A stretch of 64,000 bases of DNA. Origin: Neodiprion pinetum (taxonomy: Eukaryota; Arthropoda; Insecta; Hymenoptera; Diprionidae). The notes beneath the pieces are model-generated. The model saw only the letters and a list, made by a program, of their open reading frames with translations. It made no database searches and was not told where the DNA came from. Made by a program: the position numbers and the translations under genes. Positions 14,169 through 26,735 of the stretch are shown here, in pieces. Positions within the stretch are counted from its first letter, which is position 1. The number at the start of each line of letters is the position of its first letter. Where the stretch lies: assembly GCF_021155775.2 (NCBI RefSeq), contig NC_060232.1, positions 26,109,922 through 26,173,921 on the forward strand, read 5' to 3'.

Positions 14169-14811
14169 TCTCGTCTACGTTGCAGGCCTTCTGTCACGCG
14201 CTGTTTGCCAGAATTTTTTACCACTTATGTACACCGCGAAGCTGTTACAGAACACATCCGGGCGACGCGGTACAAGATTGCGGGATGTTTGAAGGTTTGA
14301 CTTGTTACTGGTCATCCGTCTCGTTGAGGTATCTCGAAGCATAATACCGAAGCGGTTGAATTTGTCTTAGGGAACGGGAAAAACCCGCATCTCTTTTCTT
14401 CTAACGTTGTATAGAAATCGCGGCAATTACGTTCAAGCTCCGAGTGAGTGTATCCCAGCTCCGGTATAACCGCGTGGTTCGTTAAACTCGGGGAAAAAAG
14501 GAACTGTTAACTGCGTTGAATTTGAGGATAGGTTGAAATGAATTATCGATCGGTATTTCTACTATCCATTTCGTTAACGGATACTCGTCTGCCCGCGAGT
14601 TTCAGTCGATATTCTTGAAAGAGAAAGTCCAAACAATTACTCTAAACCGTCACTTTTCACAGAAACGTATCCGCTTTGAGGTACATTAACACGCGTTGAA
14701 TGTAACTCAGAACTGCAACGTTCGAGTTGTTTGATCTCTTGATCTCAAATTATGAAATAGTCAACTGACAGGTAATTTGTAGATCCTAATTCTTGTTTTG
14801 TAAATTTTCAG

Positions 14812-14903
14812 GTTTCCTGATTCGGTGGCAAAATCGGCAGAGGCCTAACTCGCACTGACACAACCAAGGTTCAACGGCGAGCCTGCAAAGTGAAAGACGA
14901 TCG
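14812..14903 (+). ncRNA. Candidate non-coding internal exon (92 nt)
   Basis: A pyrimidine-rich tract and acceptor ending TTTTCAG (AG at 14810-14811) precede it, and the perfect donor GTAAGT (14904-14909) follows. All three plus-strand frames contain stops and there is no ATG, so it would be a 5' UTR exon or part of a long non-coding RNA. A TATATAAG at 14133-14140 lies upstream on the same strand. Splice-like pairs arise by chance at this scale, so the call is tentative. Confidence 0.25.
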
Positions 14904-16468
14904 GTAAGTAATCGTTTTATGAGTCACAGCTCGATATCTTTCCCCGAGAGAGACCTCTTCGCGAGTCTCAGGGGTGGCCTTTTGAGTGAGAGAACGCCCT
15001 GGTAGAGGCCGGGACGTCGGTAGGCTCATTTTGGTATCGAAGCTTCATCACTGAGGCGGTCCGCTTTGACGCAGATGACTCGCGCTAATCCGTTAAGTTA
15101 GACAAACAAATGACAATAGAGATCGGTATCTGAGGCACGTATCGGCGGCGGCGGCCACGGGACGTTGGGTATAGATTCTCAATCTCTCGCTGCATTTGCG
15201 CTCTCATCCGCCTGCAGGTGGCGGTTGGCATCGGATGCAGTGTATTACAGTGGTGGTTGGTCGCCCGCCTGCCCGTCTGCCCGCCTCCGCTTCTAATGAT
15301 CCACGGCTCTAATAAGTGATCCAGGGAGCTAATTGGGCTTATGCTGCAGGCCGAGCCTTTGTTGTGATATGACGGACGCACGTTACCCTAGTTCGCATTA
15401 TCCCGATCCGATCTCCCCGAGCCTCTGTGACATCGACGCGTAACGACGAACTCGGCGAAAAACCGACGAATTCACTCGAATGAAACGGAACAGGGATCAT
15501 CCGGATCAAAAAACGAGTTTCAACTATCTGCTGTCTAATGACAACCTCTCGTATCTTTGGGGATCAACTTCTCGAAGGGTGAAAGTAGAAAATGATGAAA
15601 ATGTAATTGAATGAAATACTTGTTGTTAATTTCATCAAACGATAGTCGTGTATTGAGCATTGATGAAATTATTATGTTCACAGGCTACGGAGACCTCTTA
15701 AAAAATAGAAATAGGAAAAACGAAACATACTAGAATTATAAACTAACGCTCAGATATCGGTGCTACATTACTATTCTCTTTAAAATGGTTGTAAGTCGAG
15801 CGATCTGGATCGAGTTCAATATACGATGTCTCGCGATAATAACTCGATATATCGTCAATTCACGATCATCTCGTGATAGAATCAATATAAAGTATCAATT
15901 TTCGGTCAACCATTCTCTTTAAATGCAACGAAAGCAAATTAAATCCGTAGGCAGAAAACGTGCGACTGTTGGGCAAAGATTCGAAGAAGACTGGCGAGCT
16001 AGGCTCGAGAGAAAGGGGGAAAAGGCGAAGTGGCGGGGGGACCGTGCCGGTATCACCGCAACAGGATAAACCATGATTCCGAGTAGTCGGACGTGCATTC
16101 GAATTTTTTATTCGAATTTAAATGCGCCTCGAGCATTGCACTACATCGGATGGCGTCACTCGTAAATACGATGCTGGCCCGAAGGTATCATGGAAGTACA
16201 AAGAGGGCAAGACGTCTCAATCCAACCTCCTTGGAGGGTCCCGAGTCCCGGGGGCCCTGGGCCGCGTCCAGCCAGAGTCCTGGCTTGGTCCCTTCTCGTC
16301 TGTGAGTTGGTATCCCTCCGACGGTACCGTGGTGGTACCATCTCGCGTCTCTCTACTCTGGAAGGCTCGCAGAAACCGTGCCGACTCGGAAAGGGGCCGA
16401 GCCACACACCAGGTCCCACAGATCACCTTGCTATCTCCACGCCAAGATCTACCTCCGTTCACCGAAGC

Positions 16469-16617
16469 ACCAAAGTCTCCTTCTACACCGCGTCCTCCTT
16501 CCTCCTTCCTCCTCCTCATCCCCCTGCGCCTCCGCCACCGCCTCTCCCTTCTACTTCTACTTCTACTTCAACTCGTCCTACTCCTCTTCTCCCTCAACCT
16601 TCTTCATCTTCTTGTTC
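16469..16617. repeat. Polypyrimidine tract, about 150 bp
   Basis: Almost pure C/T on the plus strand, with repeated TCCTCC and TTCTAC units. It accounts for the long Pro/Ser/Leu-rich open frames in this area. Confidence 0.8.
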
Positions 16618-17303
16618 AGCCACCGCGGAGGGAACACGCGAAGCTCGATGTTCCGCTGTTTTACTCTTCGGCGTATAGTACCTACCGCTCCGTCGCCTTG
16701 GTGCAGATGGTCTTTTGTTTATAGGTAGCGTACACCGCAAGAAAATATCCCCAAAGATATTATGATTCCTGACCACGTCTTTCATACCGTGGTCGTTGTA
16801 TTTTCTGTCAAGACTTCCGCCCTCGCAGTGGTTCCAGGATCCTGTAGAACATCGGCGCGTTGGGATCAGAGGACGATGAACACTGAACGAAATTCCAATC
16901 ACTTCAAGGTCCACGTGAACAGTGCAGAAACTTTTCATGCTCAACTTCGGTAATACTAAAAGATTTAGAACAAGGTTTCAAAAAAGTAGTCTTGATAGCA
17001 GTAACAATATCAAAATAGTGCAAGGCTCTACTAATAGTTAAGAGAATACTGTTTTTTTCTGTTACGATTCCTCGCATCCTATTCCTATTGTTTGTAACGA
17101 CGAGTAACGTATGTAACTCCTTTTCGTTCATTGTTATACACTAGGGTTGAAGTTAGAGTTGGAATTTTCAGAGTACTGTGTGCAACTGGACGAAGCGTTT
17201 TTAGTCCCAGGACGTTTTTTTGGAAGCTCTAAATCATTTTGTGATGTGATTTTTAGATTTCGCACAGTTCTGTTGTAGAGCTTCATCGCTGCTTTTCTTC
17301 TGG

Positions 17304-17434
17304 TAGGGAAAAGTAGGGTATATTCAACTACCAAATAAATTGGACCGTTCTATAGAAATACATTTCTCGTCCCATACTTTCCAATGGAACGGTCCAATTT
17401 AACATGGAGGTTTGATATACTCTACTTTCCCCTA
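17304..17434. repeat. Imperfect inverted repeat, 131 bp (fold-back element or hairpin precursor)
   Basis: Left arm 17304-17350 and right arm 17387-17434 are reverse complements over about 47 bp with a handful of mismatches. The 14 bp next to the loop (AAATTGGACCGTTC) pair perfectly and the outer ends (TAGGGAAAAGTAG against TAGGGGAAAGTAG) pair with one mismatch. The loop is 36 nt. This could be a miniature inverted-repeat transposon or a transcribed hairpin. Confidence 0.7.
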
Positions 17435-18421
17435 TTTTGCTGCCAAAGACACCAACCATCACCGCTATCTTGAGCCAGATAACCTGTGAGCAACATCAAT
17501 GATTCTCTGTACAAAATATTACTAAATTTCAACTTTACGCCATTCCACGCTCATCGGCGGTGGTCTATCATCGTTGAACAGCCGGCTCCGAAACGATGAC
17601 GAGTGTGGAGTAACCGGCGATCGGACGACCTTTGTGTAACGTCGAAACAAATGAGCGTCGACGTAAGCCACAAAAAGTGTATTAAAAAAAGAAACTGTGA
17701 GGGATCCGGTAGCCCGGTGCGTCCGGTAGCCAATAAGGCAGTGTTGAGGAGGCTAACAGTGGCTGTATAGTAATGACCAGTGAGCAGGAACCAGCGGTTG
17801 GTAAGACATTGGTGATCAGTGAGCAATGTGCCCCCCTCCCCAACCCTCTCAAGTATCACGATGACCGATAACGCGAGCGGCTTCTTTCGTTGAGGCCGAG
17901 TAGCGATCCTTCTCTATGTCTCCACCCAGCCTCCGCGGCAAGCGTTTAATTATTTTATCACTAATGGCTGTTTCTCTATCGCTCCGTTGGTAGTATACTG
18001 TGTATACAGTTACAGGTACAGCCGTCGTCCTATTAGAGGTCTAATTTGGACAACCGGGCTCTGGATGATGGTCTCGGTGTAGGTACGGGGCACGAAAAGA
18101 AGGTCACAAATGGCGTCTCATATGGAGGAGTACCGTCATGGCGGTAGCAGCGCGGTGTCGCGATTTGCCCCAGCAGGTACCCACCGACAGAAAATGTTGG
18201 ACGGTGTGGCCTCGCACCATCGCGGCGAAACTGTTGAGGACGTCTTTGTCCCGGGGAGGCGAGCAGTTCGAAACTGGCTACCGGCGGACTGCTATGGTAA
18301 TGCCGCATGTCATTTGTTAATTTAAATATCACGATAATTCAGTCTGCCCCGCGCGCCGTGGCTGCCGTGCTGCAGAGTCCGGCCCTTGGTTTGTCTCCTT
18401 TTGTTTCTCTTGCGTGCTGCA

Positions 18422-18470
18422 TCAGCAGCAGCAGCAACAGCACCACCACCACCACCACCACCACCACCAT
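18422..18470. repeat. CAG then CAC trinucleotide repeat
   Basis: About five CAG units followed by about ten CAC/ACC units. Gln and His runs in the overlapping plus-strand frame have no conserved sequence around them. Confidence 0.9.
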
Positions 18471-19233
18471 CGCCAAAGCGTTCCTCGATCCACGAATGCC
18501 TCTGTACGTGCTTGCCAAACGGTTTTAAAATTTCAAATTAGCTTCAATCGCATTGCTGGCCCGTCTTCAGGGCTCGTCTTCGAGTCCAATCGAGTTGCCG
18601 TTAGCGTCTCTAACGTCCTGCAATATCCGCGCGTACTCGAACCTCTTCTTGGCCTGCGGGGTTGCCTCTGCGTATAACTATATATAGGCACCTACCGCCG
18701 ACGGGAATGCCAAGAATTCGTCTGCTGTCCCGGCACACGGTCTCCGTTGCTCTAGCTGTACGTCCCCGTTCAAATCAGAATTGAGCGTTCTGTTTGGGTC
18801 TGAGCATTTTTTCGGCTCGTCTGGTTCTCGCTCAAATTTATCAGACGAATTTTTTCATTGTTTTTAAAATTCGAACGGGCATGTGGATCCAACCATCCTC
18901 GACGTATCCTCGAGACGTGAAACGCGACCGCGTCCGCTCGTAGGGCCCGCGGGCCCACGCCAATAAGCGAGCGAAAAGGGCCTAAAAAGTCTTAAACGCG
19001 AGAGCAAACACAATTAGAGGCTGGCTGGCGGCTGGGCATAGGATACGTCTCGAACCCACGGCGCACGGGCCTCTTTAGAGTGAGGACTCAATCCGAGTCG
19101 GTTGGACGTTGCGCCAGCAGCCTGCACAACACTGCCATATCTCTTGTGCTCTCGGGAGAGCCGGTAGTGTTGTATACATACATATGCAAGTATATGGGCT
19201 GCAGTTGGTACCGGGAAAGAAGACGAGGAAGTC

Positions 19234-19277
19234 GAAGAAGAAGAAGAAGAAGAAGAAGATGAGGAAGAAGAAGAAGG
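19234..19277. repeat. GAA trinucleotide repeat
   Basis: (GAA)n with GAT and GAG interruptions. It makes Ser, Phe or Leu runs in overlapping open frames on the minus strand. Confidence 0.9.
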
Positions 19278-22121
19278 CGTAATAGCCAATCATACCGTCC
19301 TCGCAAAAACTCCTTTGAGCATCGTAAAGCGAATGGGTTAGGGTATCCCCCGACGGAAGATGAGGATTGCGGAGCGAGGCGCGACGAGGCCGGATGCAGG
19401 ATGGGCGAGAGAGCCGAGGAGGACGGGATGGAAGGACGAACGAGAAAAGAAGGAAGGACCCTTGAGCCTCGTGGGCCGAGGTGGAGGCGGGAGAAGATAT
19501 TAATTAGAATAATTGCTGCTAACAGGCTCGTTAGCGTTCGACTGAGATAGCGAGCGGGCAACCTCAAGGTACGGAGATAGAAGCATACACGCCGTATGGT
19601 CTCTTCGCGAGAACCTGGATTGGACAAGTAATTACAGCAAACCTCGCGAAAATAACAAGATCCAATTTCACTCTCATGTATAATATACCGTATACGCAGT
19701 CCAGGCATTCCACACCTTGAATCCTGCGTCGGAAGATTTTGCCTCGCTTACCATTGCTTCAGATTTTCATATCCATATTAAAATTGTCTGGCGATGATTT
19801 TATTCCTCGTACGTTTACGTGCCACATTCGAAACTGAGACGGATCATTAGCGGTTTGCTATTTTTCGAACGGCGGTACAACAAAACAATCGCTGGTTAAT
19901 CACAGTCTCTTGATCAAGATACATCGAAATATGACAGAGATAGATGACAAATGGAAATTTTTGAAAGGCACGTATCCAAGTGCTGTAACAAAACGAAATC
20001 CTTGAACAAAAGTGTGTTTATGGTGAATAGTTTTTTACATTTAATCGCACTATCCGAGTGGATTTATTCAGTGATATTTGGCAGATTGCGGATTGTCTTG
20101 TTCCGGTAAAAGTCTACTTGTAACCTACTTCACACAGACCCCGTACCGCAGGGTGAAAATCCTCAACGGTTCCGTGGTCTCCTTATATTTGTTGCAAGCC
20201 AAGGCCCTAATCAATTCCAATTAGAGACTTGGAATATTATCCGGAGGTCTGCAGGTAGAGCATAGGGGGTAGCTAAAGGGGGCGCGGGAATGATCCAGGC
20301 TGGAGGAGACTATTAGCGGGCGCTCTGATTCTCTCTTATACGCACTTATTCCCGAAGTGGTCGCCGAGCAGTAAATCAACCGCAGGACCCTGTATATACA
20401 ATACGGAACGTTGAACTGATTCAGCAGCGGCGAAGCCATCGAGCTAACGAAGCAAACATAACTTTGCTCGTACAACTCAATACCCGATCCTCTGTGACAG
20501 TCGGTAAAACAGAGTATTTCTAATTGGCTGGACGGTACGCATGCTGATTAGGGCTTTTCTTTCTTCTCTGGAAGTGGGCACGGCAGGCACACCGTAAAGC
20601 CTCAGGACCTGGTCGCGGTGGCCTCGTTGAAGAAACCCATTGATTGAACGTGTGGAAACTGGCAATTGGCAACTGCTTACTGCACGCGCTGCGTCGCCCG
20701 CCTTCTCTCTACCGTATGCACTTTGTTTTCTGCCGGATGTTTCATCTCCGGATCGCCCGGCAGGATCCGAACTCCTTTCTTTCTCGAAATTATACCGTTT
20801 CCATGAAAACCGATCGCTGAAGAGATTCCAGAAGCGAATTGCAGCATCAGAAATGCAGCAGTATCGAATTTTGAGCATTCGCGTTGGGATAAAATTGAAC
20901 TCACAGTTTCAGTTTTTAAAAACGTTACTTTTCGTAAATTGCTTGTGTTTTCACGGATGTAATATCGAACACACTGAGCTACGGAATGTCCGCAAATGAA
21001 AAGAAGAATAATGTTACTGTGATGATTGAAAACAAAATTAGGACCTGAGGCACAGGCGTGATTCTCAGAATGATTGCGTATTCTGATCAATCGGAACATG
21101 TTCGTTCCGTGAATCGGGATATCGTGAAAAATGTAATTAGTTTTTACGAGGTATGTTTAATGAAATTGTAAAATATAGTGAATTGGCCAAAAACTCTTGC
21201 AGAAGAAAAAAAAACGCTTAAAATTAGTGAGGTGTGCATAAATGGCTCACAATGGTGTTGTTAGACTGTTGAGTCAAGGGTGACTGACTAGACGTCAATT
21301 ACGGTTACAATATATACATGTATGTGAGAACATCTCGCGTTGTTGGTACAACACATTAACTTGGACGTGTGCGTAGTTAATTTATTGTGCATACGGTAGC
21401 TTGATACGTATTTTCGTGTGCCTCAGGAGTTTTGTGCGCGTGTATAATATGTGTATACATACAAGTATGAGAATGACGGTGGTAAAAATGTATAACCGTA
21501 CGCGTAGTGTATATTCCGTGCCTTCCAAGAACTCGTCTATGTCACGGGGAGGCTCGACTTTCATTTTTAACATTGTGCTCGGATTGAACAAGGAAAACAA
21601 AACGTTGTGGTTATACGATGGGCTGTTGTGGCGGGCTGGTTGGTCCTTTAAACTATAGACCCTCGTATCGCGGAGGCGGCTTCGAACAAAGTCTGGCTAA
21701 TAGAGTCATTTGGTACAGTCGCCGTCAAAAGTAGCCGGCTCCCCACAAATCATAAGATTAGAATTTTAAATTCGAATATCGCTACGCAACGTACGCTAGA
21801 ATACTGCCGTGAATCCGCGGACTTCTATACGACTGTCCCGAGCCAGCGGTGGTGAAGAACGAGCGAAAAGAGGGTGAACGAGAGAGAAGGGAGTCCTCGA
21901 ATTCCACGGAAATCTCAAGTCCCGATCTTTGGTCCTCCTGAGAGGCTGAGGAGACGCAGCAAACGCCATGATTTAAATAATTACCACTTCACGTGTTGCG
22001 CGCATGCACGATACTTGTAGGTAAGTTTGAACGCGATCAGCAGCCTGCCGTAGCGGCGGCTTGAGATTGTAGCTCGAGAGGAAGAAGCACGCGCGAACGG
22101 CGCGACGCCGAAACTTGCGTC

Positions 22122-22135
22122 GGTTTAATTAAACC
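22122..22135. promoter_or_regulatory. 14-bp palindrome with a TTAATTAA core
   Basis: GGTTTAATTAAACC is a perfect palindrome with overlapping TAAT cores, suited to a homeodomain or paired-class dimer. More TAATT cores lie within 80 bp. An enhancer role is inference. Confidence 0.3.
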
Positions 22136-24890
22136 TAGTTAATTTTCCTTAGGTCAGTCCAGCGCCACGCCAATGCAACCGGTAGGTAATTAGTACGTGC
22201 TCGGATGAAAGCGATGTTTCCTTTGTCTTTTTATTTGGCCTTTTTTTCTCTCGGCTCCACTTTTTTTTTTCCCTCCTCTTTTGGTTTTGGTCCATTCTCA
22301 TCCTCCCACTTCTTTATCGCTTGCCAGAAAGTTCACTCGGTCCCAGCATCGAGAGCTGCTGCAACTATCCAGTCACTCGCTTACTTGCGCTTTTCGACTT
22401 TCGTTGTATAACAAAGGCATCAAATATTGATCGATTATTAATCGGTATATCGAATAGATGAAGCCGAAATGATTTTTCATACGATGGTCGTTTTACAAAC
22501 GCCGAATGTAGAACAGCTCTTAATTAAAGTATAACAGCGAATCAAATAGTCGTTAATTTTACTATAGCTCGTAAATTAAATAAGTTGTGTAAAACGAAAA
22601 CTAATTTGCATCGCGTGTTACCACTCCGTTGTCTCACTTTTTAATAACCTGTCGAATACTTTTGACTTGTTGGCGTGGATTTGATACTTCTAGAAATCGA
22701 ATCCAATACGCGCGTGTTTAATCGTATTTCAACGATTTTATCTCGCGGATGGGTAAACGGTTACTTCATTTCCTTTCGTAACTGCATCAGTAACAATTAT
22801 TTATCTTACGCACGCCACAAACTTCTGGAATAGGGTAATAGGGCAATTGAATAATCTCTTTATCACGTCGCGTGAATGTTTTTTTTTCCAATCCACCGTG
22901 CGTCTTCTACAAGATTTATTTCAGTAGCAAGTTCGAACTGCTATGAAATTATATAGCGCACGGTCCAATCAGTATCGAAATATTCCAATTAATGAATACC
23001 TATTCCGGGAAACTCTTCCGAACTATTGTACCATTTTTTTTTCATTTATGAGTCTATTAACTATAGTAAAAGACAAAAAAGAAACTTTCTAGTTGAAATT
23101 TAATACGCCACATCGAAATATCTCTTGCGAATAATCCAAGTGACTATATTTTACTGTTGAGCAGCTCGTCTCAATGTCGACCGGTGGTGATAGAACTAAT
23201 TTGCAGCAGTCCATTGCTCTCTAACGAACAAACGGTTTTTTTTATCCCTGCGGACATGGACACAAGTATGGATAAACCGAATGATCCAACATTGAACGGC
23301 AAAGTCAGTCGGCCTTTGTCTTGGCAACGAAATAGGCAGTGCCAATTCCAAACGTCAGTTTCGACAAGTGACCTTGAATTTGGCAATGTCTGAGATAGTA
23401 CGCGCTTATTAAACCCCGATAATACCGGTTGACGCGTAGTGTCACTGGCGGGCAAAGCGATTAGCGATACGCCGACACCCTTTCCAGAGCTTGATGATTC
23501 CTGATGGCACAGGCAAGCAACCGGATGCGCGAGAAGACAGCTGAGCGCATCCCGGGTGATTAGGAAAATTAATTTGACGTCATTGAATGGGTTCGAATGG
23601 ATCTGCAGTCGGGTGGGTAGAGGAAAAAGAAGATTGCCCAGCCAAAGGATATCTCAACTTACCAGCCAATAATCACTCTGTAAGTGCCACTCGAGTATCG
23701 CACTTAACACGTACAGCGGCGCCCTTCAAGTGGAAACGGAAAAACGCTGATGGCATCCGGTGCAAAAAAGCGGGAGAAAAAGAGCGTGAAATATCGTGTA
23801 ACTGGAGAACTAACGCCAAACGCCTCCAGCTACCGATCCGATTTATCTCCGAAAACACTTAGATGCACCCTCGGGATCCACGGTTCTAAATGTATTTAGT
23901 CTTCGGTCTAATGCGCTGAAAATTTAGTGATCTTAATTCCACCCCCGCAAGATTGTTTAATTTCAAGTTTTTCATCCATGCCGCAGTAATATTATGATCA
24001 GATCAAACTCAAACGCGGTACTTCGTCCAAATTTCAATCAAGTTTCGCATCAGTTACATCACAATGTAGTTTCGTGTTGCTGAAAGATATGGTATTATGA
24101 AAAAAATATGCAATTTCTATTTTGTCCTGTTTTCCGTTCTATTCAATTTTCATTTGTTTTGTTGCGGGAACTTGTAGTTTCTATCTTGTTTATGATTACA
24201 TGCTGCTCTTTATTCATTTTACGATTATCGGTTTGAAAATTGTTCTTTGGGTTGTGATCCAGAAAAATGTTTGCCTATAAATTTGTCTACAGTAATCTTG
24301 TTACAAACAATTCAAAACTGATTATGTTTACTCAATTCAAAAAATTCTACTCAACTATCCAAAGGCTTAGTTTTAATCTGTTTTTCAGAGGAATTAATTG
24401 TTTTTGCGGCAGATGGATCTAATAATTGTGAATACAGAGTGGGATAGTGTAAGTTAAAAATAACCGGATAATATTGTATATAAAAAAATTTTCCGCCTCT
24501 TAAATCTCTTGTACACAGTTGTGAAGACGAAACTTGAAAGTGGTACGTGAAAAGTAATAGACTACTGAACATCGAGCAAAATAAAAATGAAAAAAAAAAA
24601 ATGTTGAATCAAATTACGGCAGTCATAAAAAGTGTCCGAAAGTTGGAAGAATTGAAATTTATATCCTAACTCATCCCGCATAAAGCTCATGGGTCATACG
24701 AGTAATAATATGTAGGAATATAAATCACAGTGAGACGCGATATGAGTATTTTTATGACTGGGCAAAATCGACTGCGTCAGAGTAGCTGAATTTTTGTAAT
24801 ATACCAGGTTTCTTTTTTTTTAAGTCGACGCGTGGCCGTATAGTCATCAATAATTTTTATTGTGCGAAATGCAAACAGCAACCGGTCACC

Positions 24891-25045
24891 AATCCGGGGT
24901 TTTTAATCGTGTTTACCGGGGACTTAACTCCGGATTAATTCGCTGCCTACTCGGCAGCTCCCCGCCTAGGGTGGGAACTCCGGCGGGGTTCGACCAACCC
25001 TCATCAAGGGGGGTTAGCATATGTTTCCCTTAAACGTGGTCGAAC
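24891..25045. repeat. Cluster of nested hairpins in a GC-rich island
   Basis: Three structures follow each other in 155 bp. AATCCGGGGTT (24891-24901) pairs with AACTCCGGATT (24926-24936) with one mismatch. GCTGCC (24942-24947) pairs perfectly with GGCAGC (24953-24958). GTTCGACCA (24988-24996) pairs perfectly with TGGTCGAAC (25037-25045), enclosing AACCC (24996-25000) and GGGTT (25011-25015). The surroundings are AT-rich. It is not a tRNA: arm lengths and spacing do not fit. Confidence 0.5.
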
Positions 25046-25937
25046 GAACGGGGGATTCCAGGGTCGCTCAATTGACTCCCATTGTTGCCAATGCTCCTGC
25101 GGTACTTTTGACGCCTCGGATAATACTCTTGTTTGAGCAATGATTTCACTCCTCGATATACCGATCCCTGTATCGTTGCTCTCTTTTATCTGGGAACCTT
25201 TTCAGCCGCCAAGCTAATGCCGTGCGCGTGTGCTCTGTGAGGATACTACTTGACGTGTAACGTTATCCGTTATTTTAATCGGATCTCATGAAGCTCGGCA
25301 GTAGCCGCTTCGGTGATTCGATTCAATTGCAGGTCAGTCATAAGCATTCGTTACACTGATAGTACAAAAAGTCGAAGCAAATTTGTGCGAATGATTTATT
25401 CAATAGCAACGACTAGGGAGATAATAAAGTCTGTAATTAGCAGAAATCGAAGCGAATGGATTCTAGTTATTGGTCATCTCAATTCGATGATCAAACGTTA
25501 AATTTTTGCTGTCGCTTTGTAAAGATTATGCAAAATTGGAAATCGAGAAGATTGTTTAACTGTAAATTGTCAGCCAATAGACTCGAAACGGACGATATAA
25601 AAATGTTTGGAATTAGATAAGTCGAAAGTTGCTGAGGCGGCGTCAGGCAGGCAAGCCGGTTTGCGGCATGACTAGGAGTGATAATTACTGTGAAAGGTGG
25701 GTAATTTACATTATTGACAAATCTATCGATGATAATTCATCGAGAGTGACGTGTAATATGTACATTGCCCGATTCCCCGGGAAGAGCCAGCTTCGGCTAA
25801 TGGATGGTCGTTACACTGTCATCAGTGCGGAATCTTTGAGTTTATCTGATAAATGACCGGCAAAGAGCATCAAAACTATAAGCTACTCCTATCCAAGATA
25901 TCGGAGCACGATTCGTCGGAGCTAATTACGAAAATGT

Positions 25938-25953
25938 AAAAAAAAAAAAAAAA
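25938..25953. repeat. Run of 16 A bases
   Basis: Homopolymer; no retroposed gene body is recognisable upstream. Confidence 0.85.
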
Positions 25954-26705
25954 TTATATTCGATGAGAAGCCATACTCGACCGGCATACCATGATCGAAA
26001 CTTTAATAGGGATGCTAGGCGCGGCTGAAATTTCACATGGTGCGCTTTGGATGACTGCTTACGTTTGATTGATGCTCGAGATAATCTCCAACCTTGTTTT
26101 GTAATTGAAGTACGTAGTTGTAATAGTGATTATGCTTCTCTTAGGAACATTTCTCTTGTATGTATCTATACAGTCAGTTAGTTACTTTGTACTTTGTGAT
26201 ACATACCGCAGCACGATTATTGCCAAGGATGGAAATGTGAAATCAGCTATAAATTATACACGGCGTATTAATTATACATCGCTTTCAATTCTTAGTCCGA
26301 TCTGTGTCAGCACTTTTCTTTTGACATTTATGGGAACAATGCGTGAAAAGGAAGAAAATCGGGTGATGTTTCTATCATCGATCGATGAGCTTTCATCTTT
26401 CCGTGGAGTCTAATCCTGCGGAATTGTGTCGGTGTTGGGTACAACTCGTTTAGTTGAGTGTACGGCTACATTTTGAGGGACCATTTCACGGCAGTCAGCT
26501 AATTGCGATTCAACGCTCGGGACTTTGAAAAAGGTCTAAATGATAAAATGTGAAAATAAATTGAAAGGAAACTGAAAGGCTGGATGAAAAAGAAAAAGAA
26601 CAAGAGAGGATCGTACGTCGGGAATAGCCGAAAGGTCTACGTGGTGAGTAGATATCAAGAGAGATGCCGACGCGTGTCGAATGTCAAACACAACACGACC
26701 GCGGC

Positions 26706-26735
26706 GCGACGAGACGAGACGAGACGGGACGGGAT
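26706..26735. repeat. GACGA/GACGG pentanucleotide repeat
   Basis: About five imperfect 5-bp units (ACGAG, ACGGG). Confidence 0.75.

Larger units (their letters stand above)
11291..24890. other. Intergenic, no coding gene seen
   Basis: Contains the exon-like segment at 14812-14903, the hairpin at 17304-17434, several microsatellites, the polypyrimidine tract and the TTAATTAA palindrome. A TAATTA-dense stretch at about 13760-13800 could be regulatory. No open frame is convincing as protein. Confidence 0.6.

Noticed and set aside
16122..16724. 200-codon plus-strand open frame and overlapping frames
   Set aside because: Leu/Pro/Ser runs come from the polypyrimidine tract, and several frames on both strands are open over the same DNA.
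19088..19708. 206-codon minus-strand open frame
   Set aside because: A large part is encoded by the GAA repeat and flanking purine-rich sequence; no domain is visible.
26105..26413. 102-codon frame with a hydrophobic N-terminus
   Set aside because: It looks like a membrane segment but AT-rich DNA gives such runs by chance; no receptor motif or splice context is seen.
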